Assembly (NCBI GenBank): GCA_937922235.1
Contig: CAKZVC010000048.1
Span: 1 to 64,000, forward strand
Direction: 5' to 3'
From: an uncultured Acidimicrobiales bacterium
Lineage (GTDB): Bacteria; Actinomycetota; Acidimicrobiia; Acidimicrobiales; SHLQ01
Length of the DNA: 64,000 bases
Part shown: positions 55,245 through 62,736 of the stretch, in pieces
Layout of the letters: every line of letters begins with the position of its first letter
Numbering within the stretch: the first letter of the stretch is position 1
The notes under the pieces: generated by a model
Seen by the model: only the letters and a program-made list of their open reading frames with translations
What the model was told of the DNA's origin: nothing
Databases searched by the model: none
Translations under genes and position numbers: made by a program

Positions 55245-55967
55245 ATGAGACCGCTGGCATATGTGGCGTTGTGGCTCCTTGGCTGCGGTGTTGCGGTAGC
55301 CGTTGCCTGGGCCGGAGTTGCCGTTGTTGACAGCGAGCTCGTGAACCCAGCGCCCGCAAACACCCTCGCCCTGCGCGAGAATGCTGATGACTGGGCCTCT
55401 TCGACAACCGTGGCTGATGGGCCAAGCACGTCAGGGCCGACGACGACACCGGTCGGAGGAGCGGCGATTTCCACCGCTAGCTCGGCGCCGACACGTGCAG
55501 AAACCACTAGCGCAGCTCCAACCTCCACCACGAACGCTGAGTCCACCACGAGCGCAGAGCCGACTGTCGCTCCGACTACGAGCACCGCCACGACCTCAAC
55601 AGCGGCAGCCACGACATCGACCGCGCAAGCCACGACATCGACCGCGCAAGCCACGACGACGGTGGCACCGACCACGACGGCTTCAACAACAACAACAACA
55701 ACAACGGCGACAACAACGACGACCACGACCACGACTGCGGCGCCCAGCCAGACGCTGACGTTCCACCTCGTTGGAGGAAGCACCTCTGTGTCGTTCTCGC
55801 CATTAGGGGCATCGGTGTTGTGGGCGTCCCCAAATCCTGGCTTCGACGTCGACATTGATGACGGCCCAGAGTCACGCGTGGAATTCGAATCGGAGGACCA
55901 CAAAACCCGCATCGATCTGTGGTGGTTGGACGGCCCCCAGCACGAGATTCGGGAGGACGCCGACTAG
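55245..55967 (+). CDS. Thr-rich exported or membrane-anchored protein
   Basis: 240 aa from ATG 55245. One hydrophobic N-terminal helix (LAYVALWLLGCGVAVAVAWAG), then about 110 residues dominated by Thr/Ala/Ser with exact internal repeats (TTSTAQA twice) encoded by ACA/ACG runs (55686-55740). A short compact C-terminal domain of about 65 residues follows (LTFHLVGGSTSVSFSP, SRVEFESEDHKTRID). Probably an envelope protein with an O-glycosylatable stalk. Divergent from the response regulator. Confidence 0.72.
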   Translation: MRPLAYVALWLLGCGVAVAVAWAGVAVVDSELVNPAPANTLALRENADDWASSTTVADGPSTSGPTTTPVGGAAISTASSAPTRAETTSAAPTSTTNAESTTSAEPTVAPTTSTATTSTAAATTSTAQATTSTAQATTTVAPTTTASTTTTTTTATTTTTTTTTAAPSQTLTFHLVGGSTSVSFSPLGASVLWASPNPGFDVDIDDGPESRVEFESEDHKTRIDLWWLDGPQHEIREDAD

Positions 55968-55970
55968 CAG

Positions 55971-56723
55971 CTAGCTCTGTCGAGAAATCTCGTAGCTCAC
56001 CAACGACGCTGCTACTGCAGCGTTCAGCGATTCGACCTCGTTGTGCAGCGGGATCGACAGCAAGCCATCGCACGCTGATCGAGCGTTCGCCGACAGCCCA
56101 GCTGATTCATTGCCGATGATGTAGGCCGCCCGTTCGGGCAGCTGTGCATCGAAGAGCGGCTCGCCTGCGCCATCGAGGCCGAACAGGGTAAATCGGTGCT
56201 GCTCAAGGATCGCAATCGCCTCAGTGATGTCTTCGGCGCGCAGGATTGTCGACCGGAACGCAACCCCAGCCGACGCCTTGACCGCAACCGAACCGATCTC
56301 GGCGGTGCCCTTGTGCGGAACGACAACTCCGTCGATGCCCGCCGCAGTGGCCGAACGGAGGATCATCCCAACGTTCGACGGATTGTGCACCTGATCGAGC
56401 ACGAGCAACGAACAGGCATAGTCCTTGCCGCGGCGACGCTTCTCACAGAAGTCGTTGAGGTGCTCCATTGCGGGAACCACGACATCGGCGACGACTCCCT
56501 GGTGGTGTCGGTTTGTCCGGGCAACTGCCGTCACCTTCATCTCCGACACCATCTCGACTGTCACCCGGCGGCTCGCAGCCATACCCGTGATCGTGTCGAT
56601 CTCGGGGCCGTGAGCAGACTCGCTCAGCAATATTTTGTCGAATGTCAGCGTGTCGTCATGCAGCGCTTCGATGATGGGCTTGCGGCCCATCACCGTGAGG
56701 AACGAGTCGCGAGGCGAACTCAC
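55971..56723 (-). CDS. TrmH/SpoU-family RNA 2'-O-methyltransferase
   Basis: 250 aa. N-terminal substrate-binding part (GRKPIIEALHDDTLTFDKIL) and the SPOUT knot: LVLDQVHNPSNVGMILRSAT, AAYIIGNESAGLS and IPLHNEVESLNAAVAASLVSYE hold the three SpoU motifs with the SAM-binding trefoil. Methylates a ribose in rRNA or tRNA; the specific site is not readable. Co-oriented with ileS, overlapping by 4 bp. Confidence 0.93.
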   Translation of the reverse strand: MSSPRDSFLTVMGRKPIIEALHDDTLTFDKILLSESAHGPEIDTITGMAASRRVTVEMVSEMKVTAVARTNRHHQGVVADVVVPAMEHLNDFCEKRRRGKDYACSLLVLDQVHNPSNVGMILRSATAAGIDGVVVPHKGTAEIGSVAVKASAGVAFRSTILRAEDITEAIAILEQHRFTLFGLDGAGEPLFDAQLPERAAYIIGNESAGLSANARSACDGLLSIPLHNEVESLNAAVAASLVSYEISRQS

Positions 56724-59700
56724 TCGGCAACGACGAACGAGAGCGACCCCACGCCAGCAGCGTCGTGGCCGCCTTCGACCGCTCCGTAAGCGATCGACGT
56801 GGCGAGCGTCTGATCGCCGACATAGCTTTCCATTGCTTGCACGGCAGCAGCGCCCTCAGCCGATAGGTCAAGAGTGAGCGAGATCCGGTCAGTGACGACG
56901 AGGTCCTCGGTTTTGCGAGCTTCTTGGATGGCTCGCACAATGTCGCGTGCTAAGCCTTCAGCCTCGAGTTCGGGGGTGAGCTCGGTGTCGAGCACGACGA
57001 CTGCATCGTTCGATGGCAGCGCAGCTGCGGTAACGCCATCGGCCGGCTTGACGTTCAGCGTGTACTCGTCAGTGCTGAGCGTGTAGCCCGCAATGTCGAT
57101 CGACCCGTCATCGTTCTGCGACCACTGGCCTTGCTTGGCTGCGCCGAAGACCTTCTGCACGTCACCACCTAAGCGAGGTCCGAGGACCTTGCCGTTCGGT
57201 TGGAGGACGAACTCGGCGAAGGTGTCGATGTCGTCGGAGAACTCGACCGATTTCACGTTGACCTCGTCGGCAATGAGGTGTGACAGCGTCGAAACCGAGG
57301 CCGTCGATCCTCCGGCGAGCGTGAGCGATTGCAGCGGCAGTCGAACGCGCAGGCCCTGGTCTTCACGCAGGCGAAGCGCGGCCGAGACCACCGAACGAAC
57401 TTGGTCCATACTCGCTACGAGCTCAGGGTCGGCAGGGAAATCGTTGGCATCTGGCCACGCCGCGAGGTGCACGCTTTCTTCACCGGTCAGCGAGGTGTAG
57501 ATCTCTTCGGTGATCATGGGAAGGAACGGTGCTGACAGCCTTAGGAACGTGGTGAGCACGGTGTAGAGCGTGTCGTAGGCGGCTCTCTTGTTGTCGAGAC
57601 TTCCGCTCGACGACCCCACATTGCCGTCTTGTTCGCTACTCTTCGCACCGCTCTCGGAAAGATCTCCCTCGGACCAGAAGCGGTCGCGGCTGCGGCGGAT
57701 GTACCAGTTGTTGAGCGCATCAAGGAACGAGCTGATCTGCTCGGTCGCACCGGCGAGGTCGTACGCCTCCATCCGCTCGGTGGTCGCGTCGATGACCGCA
57801 CGGAGCTTGGCCAGGATGTACCGGTCGAGCTCGTCGGTTGAGTCGGTGCGGAACTCAGCCTTGTGCCCGTCGATGTTCGCATAAAGCGTGAAGAACGAAT
57901 AGGCGTTCCACACCGGCAGCATGACCTGGCGGGTGACGTCGTCGATGCCCTTGTCGGAGATGCGCGCATCTCCGCCACGCACGATGTTCGAGTTCATGAA
58001 GTACCAGCGCAGCGCGTCCGAGCCTTGCTTGTCGAAGATCTCGGTCGGCTCGGTGTAGTTGCGGAGCTTCTTCGACAGCTTCTGGCCATCTTCGGCCAAC
58101 AAGATGCCGTGGCAGATCACGTTCTGGAACGACGGCTTGTCGAACAATGCCCCTGCCAGCACGTGAAGTGTGTAGAACCAGCCGCGAGTCTGGTTGATGT
58201 ACTCGACGATGAAGTCGGCCGGGTAGTGCTCTTCGAACCACTCCTTGTTCTCGAAGGGGTAGTGGACCTGGGCGAACGGCATCGAACCACTCTCGAACCA
58301 GCAGTCGAAGACCTCAGGCACGCGACGCATCATCGACTGACCGGTTGGGTCGTCGGGGTTCGGGCGCACGAGCTCGTCGATGTACGGGCGGTGCAGGTTT
58401 GTTGGGCGAACTCCAAAGTCGGCTTCGAGTTCGTCGAGGCTTCCGTACACATCGATGCGCGGGTACTCGGGGTTGTCGCTGCGCCACACCGGGATCGGGG
58501 AGCCCCAAAAACGGTTGCGGCTGATCGACCAATCGCGGGCACCTTCGAGCCACTTGCCGAAGCGGCCGTTCTGCACGTTGTCGGGGATCCAGTTGATGTC
58601 CTGGTTGAGCTCGACCAGGCGATCGCGGAAGTCGGTGACCTTCACGTACCAGCTCGGAAGTGCCCGGTAGATGATCGGCGTGTCGGTGCGCCAACAGTGT
58701 GGGTAGTTGTGCTCGTAGGTCTCGTGCCGGAACAGCCGGCCGAGCTCCTTGACGTGGCGGATGATGTCGCTGTTGGCCTCGAGCACGTTGCGGCCAGCGA
58801 AGTCGCTGACCTCCTCGGTAAAGCGGCCCTGGTCGTTGACGGGAACGACCATGCCCATGTTGTTCTCTTCGGCGATGCGCTGATCGTCCTCGCCAAAGCC
58901 CGGAGCGGTGTGGACCACGCCGGTGCCTTCGTCGGTCTCGACGAAATCGCCCGACATGACGCGGAAGGCGTTGAGGTCGTCGCGGTCGGCAAAATAGGGG
59001 AGCAGGGGCTCGTACGAACGGCCGATGAGGTCGGTGCCCTTGATGACGCTGTGTTCGGTGGCGCCCTCAAGTTCTTTCTCGTACTTGGCCACGGTGGCCG
59101 AACCCAAGACGATGAACTCGCCGTCGAGTTCCATGACCGAGTAGTCGAGGTCGGGGCCAACGATGAGCCCGAGGTTTGATGGAAGTGTCCACGGGGTCGT
59201 CGTCCAGGCCAGCATCTTCATCGGGCCTGGGTCGCCATCGGCCGGGGTAAGGCTGAACGCGATGGTCACGGCCGGGTCTTGGCGAGGGCGGGTGGCGTCG
59301 TCGAGGCGGATCTCGAAGTTGGACAGCGGCGTCTCGGCGCCCCAGCTGTAGGGCATGACGCGGTTGGCTTCGTAGATGAGGCCCTTGTCCCAGAGTTGCT
59401 TGAACGCCCAGATGACCGACTCCATGTAGTCGAGGTCCATCGTCTTGTAGTCATTCTCGAAGTCGACCCAGCGAGCCTGGCGGGTGACGGTCTTTTCCCA
59501 CTCGCTCGTGTACTTCATGACCGACGTGCGGCATGCATCGTTGAAGTTCGCGATGCCGTATTCGGTGATAGCGACTCGACCAGAGACGTCGAGCTGCTTC
59601 TCGGTTTCCATCTCTGCTGGAAGACCGTGGCAGTCCCAGCCGAAACGGCGTTCAACCTTCTTGCCGCGCATGGTGTGAAAGCGTGGCACGACGTCTTTCA

Positions 59701-59908
59701 CGTAGCCGGTCAGAAGGTGGCCGTGATGCGGAAGTCCGTTCGCGAACGGGGGGCCGTCATAGAAGACGTACTCGTTGTCATCGGGACGTTCGTCGATGGA
59801 CCGTTGGAACGTGTCTGCGGCCTCCCAGCGCTCCAAAATGCGCGCTTCGATAGCCGGAAAATCTGGCTTGTCGACGGCGGGATATGGCTGATCGGCAGCT
59901 GAACTCAT
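56720..59908 (-). CDS. ileS: Isoleucyl-tRNA synthetase
   Basis: 1062 aa from ATG 59908. Class I synthetase: FANGLPHHGHLLTGYVKDVV (HIGH-type), the CP1 editing domain with WTTTPWTLPSNL, and DGQKLSKKLRNYTEP (KMSKS-type, KLSKK). WKYHRRS-like WYIRRSRDRFW lies in the anticodon-binding region, followed by an unusual Ser/Gly-rich insert of about 25 residues (SESGAKSSEQDGNVGSSSGS) before the DTLYTVL helix. The long C-terminal domain is typical of the eukaryote-like IleS group. Charges tRNA-Ile and edits Val. A hairpin covers the start codon (59907-59923). Confidence 0.96.
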   Translation of the reverse strand: MSSAADQPYPAVDKPDFPAIEARILERWEAADTFQRSIDERPDDNEYVFYDGPPFANGLPHHGHLLTGYVKDVVPRFHTMRGKKVERRFGWDCHGLPAEMETEKQLDVSGRVAITEYGIANFNDACRTSVMKYTSEWEKTVTRQARWVDFENDYKTMDLDYMESVIWAFKQLWDKGLIYEANRVMPYSWGAETPLSNFEIRLDDATRPRQDPAVTIAFSLTPADGDPGPMKMLAWTTTPWTLPSNLGLIVGPDLDYSVMELDGEFIVLGSATVAKYEKELEGATEHSVIKGTDLIGRSYEPLLPYFADRDDLNAFRVMSGDFVETDEGTGVVHTAPGFGEDDQRIAEENNMGMVVPVNDQGRFTEEVSDFAGRNVLEANSDIIRHVKELGRLFRHETYEHNYPHCWRTDTPIIYRALPSWYVKVTDFRDRLVELNQDINWIPDNVQNGRFGKWLEGARDWSISRNRFWGSPIPVWRSDNPEYPRIDVYGSLDELEADFGVRPTNLHRPYIDELVRPNPDDPTGQSMMRRVPEVFDCWFESGSMPFAQVHYPFENKEWFEEHYPADFIVEYINQTRGWFYTLHVLAGALFDKPSFQNVICHGILLAEDGQKLSKKLRNYTEPTEIFDKQGSDALRWYFMNSNIVRGGDARISDKGIDDVTRQVMLPVWNAYSFFTLYANIDGHKAEFRTDSTDELDRYILAKLRAVIDATTERMEAYDLAGATEQISSFLDALNNWYIRRSRDRFWSEGDLSESGAKSSEQDGNVGSSSGSLDNKRAAYDTLYTVLTTFLRLSAPFLPMITEEIYTSLTGEESVHLAAWPDANDFPADPELVASMDQVRSVVSAALRLREDQGLRVRLPLQSLTLAGGSTASVSTLSHLIADEVNVKSVEFSDDIDTFAEFVLQPNGKVLGPRLGGDVQKVFGAAKQGQWSQNDDGSIDIAGYTLSTDEYTLNVKPADGVTAAALPSNDAVVVLDTELTPELEAEGLARDIVRAIQEARKTEDLVVTDRISLTLDLSAEGAAAVQAMESYVGDQTLATSIAYGAVEGGHDAAGVGSLSFVVAE

Positions 59909-59960
59909 AGCCCTGAAGGCTATCGGGCCCACACCGGTCAAACAGCGCCATCAGAGTTCA

Positions 59961-60002
59961 GCGCAAAAACACAGATGGACGACTCCGCCCGAGCCGTCCA
60001 TC
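59961..60002 (-). terminator. Attenuator-like terminator hairpin in the ileS leader
   Basis: GATGGACG (59974-59981) pairs with CGTCCATC (59995-60002); after one mismatch, CTC pairs with GAG. Read on the minus strand the stem is followed by TGTGTTTTTGCGC (about 59961-59973). No minus-strand gene lies upstream, so the hairpin sits between the ileS promoter and its start, as a transcription attenuator would. No T-box sequence (GGTGG-ACCGCG) was found. Confidence 0.55.
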
Positions 60003-60174
60003 CACACATGTTCGTGTTGTGAGACTTCATCTTATGAAAATGGTCACGTCGAGTCATGAGACTTTTGGACCTAATGCCCAAACGGTCGTTCCATAGGCCT
60101 CCGGCCTCACGAATTTCTGCCGATGGAATGTCACTCTCTACCTGGCGGCAAGGCAACTCAAAGGACCTCCACAA

Positions 60175-62643
60175 ATGCGCACGATTCGACAACGGCTCTG
60201 GATACTCCCGGTGCTTGTGCTCACGGCAATCCTGTTCGGTGGTGCCCTCATCGTGACAAGCGGTGAGAAGGTTGCTGAAGCGGCGGGTTTGGCGCAGGGC
60301 GAAGTGGTGCCCGAACAGCCACGACGCGACGTGCCAGTCATTCTTGACGGCCGAGCATTAGCCCACGCCAAGGTTGGCGATCGCGTCTTTGTTGGCGGCG
60401 ACTTTACGCAGGTCCGCCAGACCAACGGCACCATCATCGACCAGCCGTTTCTCTTCGCCTATGACATCAACACTGGCTTGGTCGATCCGAACTTCCGCCC
60501 GGTGCTCAACAAGCTCGTTCGCACGCTTGAGCCAACCGCAGCCGGTGATGGCTTGTACGTCGGCGGACTCTTCTCTCGCTGGGACGATTCGTTCCCACTT
60601 CGTATTGCCAAGCTCGACGCCCAGGGCAACCTAATCACCACATTCGGTCCTCGTGCATCAGCGCGAGTGCAGTCGGTGGTTGAAGTTGGCGATTCGGTTT
60701 ACATCGGCGGCGACTTCACCATGGTGTCGGGCACGCCGGCAACCGGTCTTGTCAAGGTCGATCGCATCACCGGTGCAGTCGACACCTCGTGGGTGCCCGC
60801 ATTCGACAACTCGATCAATGGCTCGCAGCTCGTGCGCCGGGTGCGTGCCACGCCGGATGGCAACAACTTGTTCGTCCTTCATTTCGCGAGTCAGGTGGAG
60901 GGTCAGACCCGCCAGGCTGTCGCAAAGTTTGATCTCGGTGGAGCAGCCCCAACCCTCTCCGGTTGGAACATTCCATGGGTGCAGCAAAACCCGGCCAGCA
61001 ACTGCTGGGGGGCACTTCGCGACATGGAGCTGTCGCCCGACGGCTCGTTTCTCGTCGTTGGCGGCCAAGGCGCCGACAACCCGCCTAACTGTGATTCGGT
61101 CCTCAAGTACTTCACCGCAGGTGATGCTCAGGTGAACTTCGAATGGTCGGCTCGTATGTACTCGAGCGTCTTCAGCCTCGCAGTAAGCGATGTTGCGATC
61201 TACGTAGGCGGTCACTTCTGCGCAGCGCCTCGAAACCCAATTCCGGCTGGTGGCGTAAGCTCGACATGGCCCGGTACGGCCAACCGCTGCGAAGTCAACG
61301 ACCCTCTTGACGCATCCAACCCGTCGGTCCTGGACCCCGCCAACGCGGTGTTCCGCAGCCAGATGGCAGCGCTTAACCCGTCGAACGGTCAGGCGCTCCC
61401 ATGGGATCCAGGCAGCAACAACTTCGTTGCCGTCTACGACCTCACGCTTATCGATCGTGGCTTGCTCGCTGGCCACGACGCCAACCGCTTCAACTCGTTC
61501 GAGGTTGGACGTTCAGGCTTGTTTGATTTGAACCAAGAAGGCGACACCGAAGCGCCAACGATCACCGTTACTGAACCTGGAGCTGGCACGATCATCGGCA
61601 ACCCGACGATCCTGTCAGGAACGGCAACCGACAACTTCGAGGTGACTGAGGTCTTCATCCGCCTGAAGAACGTTACGACAGGTGATTGGCTGCAGCTTGA
61701 CGGCACGCTTGGTGCAAACCAGGTCGATCTTCCCGTCACGGTCAGCACGATTGGTCTTGGTGAGAAGGCATGGAGCACGCCGGTCGCCAACCTTCCCGAA
61801 GGTAGCTACGAGATTCGCGGCTTCTCGAAGGACGGGGCTGGCAACACGTCACCATCGTTGGCCTCGCCGTTCACGATCCCGGGTGAAGCACAGTGCACAG
61901 TCGCGCTCAACGCTGATGACCAGCCGGTCATCTCCTACTCGGGCTTTGACGCCAATGGCGTCGACACGGTTGTTGTTCGCCGTGACGGTTCGTACTTGGC
62001 AAACTCCGCTCCGGGCACTGCCTCGTTCACCGACGCAGCAGCTGCACCTGGCGACTACTCGTACTTGCTTCGCTGGCGCCCGGCCGGTGCTGTCACCGAT
62101 GTCCCGTGTACTCCAGCCTCCATCACCGTTCCGGTTCCTCAGGTAACAACGACGTGCAGCGTTGGTCTTGATGCTGCTTCGAAGCCAGTGCTTACGTGGT
62201 CGATCCCTGGCGTGAGTCGGGTGTCGGTCCGTGAAGCAGCCCAGGGATTCATCGCCGTTGTTGATGGTCCAACCACGTACACCGTCGCCGACGCGACGCC
62301 AGGTGACTACACCTACCTCGTCCGCTTCCGCCTCGGCGGTGTTCAAACCGACCTCACCTGTACGCCAGCGCCAATCACGGTTCCTGACGTCAATGGTGCA
62401 GATCCAACGTGTACCGCTTCGCTCAATGCGGCGGGCGAGGTTGAATTGAACTGGTCGGAAATTGCTGGCGAAGATCGCTACATCGTTCGCGACAACGACG
62501 GGTTCGTCGCCACAGTCGACAACGCCCTGAGCTACACCGATACGGCACCGACCGCCGGTGAGCGCTCGTACGTCATTCGTTCCCGCCAGGGTGCAACGAC
62601 GACGAACGTCAGCTGTCAGCCAGATCCGATCACGGTCAACTAA
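60175..62643 (+). CDS. Large secreted beta-propeller (delta-60-like) protein with three C-terminal beta-sandwich repeats
   Basis: 822 aa. Signal peptide or anchor at residues 9-31. Residues about 55-480 carry repeated blades of the pattern V-x-V-G-G-x-F (RVFVGGDFTQV, LYVGGLFSRW, VYIGGDFTMV, AIYVGGHFC), as in bacterial delta-60/WD-like secreted proteins. An Ig-like segment follows (about 460-570; APTITVTEPGAGTIIGNPTI). Then come three homologous units each starting with Cys: CTVALNADDQPVISY, CSVGLDAASKPVLTW and CTASLNAAGEVELNW, each closing with C-x-P-x-x-ITV. Likely a surface or matrix protein; function unknown. AAAGGA lies upstream of the ATG. Confidence 0.78.
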   Translation: MRTIRQRLWILPVLVLTAILFGGALIVTSGEKVAEAAGLAQGEVVPEQPRRDVPVILDGRALAHAKVGDRVFVGGDFTQVRQTNGTIIDQPFLFAYDINTGLVDPNFRPVLNKLVRTLEPTAAGDGLYVGGLFSRWDDSFPLRIAKLDAQGNLITTFGPRASARVQSVVEVGDSVYIGGDFTMVSGTPATGLVKVDRITGAVDTSWVPAFDNSINGSQLVRRVRATPDGNNLFVLHFASQVEGQTRQAVAKFDLGGAAPTLSGWNIPWVQQNPASNCWGALRDMELSPDGSFLVVGGQGADNPPNCDSVLKYFTAGDAQVNFEWSARMYSSVFSLAVSDVAIYVGGHFCAAPRNPIPAGGVSSTWPGTANRCEVNDPLDASNPSVLDPANAVFRSQMAALNPSNGQALPWDPGSNNFVAVYDLTLIDRGLLAGHDANRFNSFEVGRSGLFDLNQEGDTEAPTITVTEPGAGTIIGNPTILSGTATDNFEVTEVFIRLKNVTTGDWLQLDGTLGANQVDLPVTVSTIGLGEKAWSTPVANLPEGSYEIRGFSKDGAGNTSPSLASPFTIPGEAQCTVALNADDQPVISYSGFDANGVDTVVVRRDGSYLANSAPGTASFTDAAAAPGDYSYLLRWRPAGAVTDVPCTPASITVPVPQVTTTCSVGLDAASKPVLTWSIPGVSRVSVREAAQGFIAVVDGPTTYTVADATPGDYTYLVRFRLGGVQTDLTCTPAPITVPDVNGADPTCTASLNAAGEVELNWSEIAGEDRYIVRDNDGFVATVDNALSYTDTAPTAGERSYVIRSRQGATTTNVSCQPDPITVN

Positions 62644-62664
62644 CGACGTAGCTAACGAACGTAG

Positions 62665-62700
62665 GCCCCGCTCGTTCCCGGCGAGCGGGGCTGATGTCGT
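62665..62700 (+). terminator. Terminator after the beta-propeller gene
   Basis: GCCCCGCTCG (62665-62674) pairs perfectly with CGAGCGGGGC (62682-62691), followed by TGATGTCGTTTTG. It sits 22 bp past the stop codon. Confidence 0.85.
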
Positions 62701-62736
62701 TTTGTGCCGGCGCCAGCTCTCGCTGCGCCGCCGATA

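Noticed and set aside
59909-60174. T-box riboswitch for ileS
   Set aside because: The conserved T-box core (GGTGG..ACCGCG) is absent on the minus strand in the whole intergenic region.
59938-60192. 84-codon minus-strand frame upstream of ileS, or a leader peptide rich in Ile
   Set aside because: It overlaps the start of the plus-strand propeller gene, has no family features, and shows no cluster of Ile codons near the hairpin.
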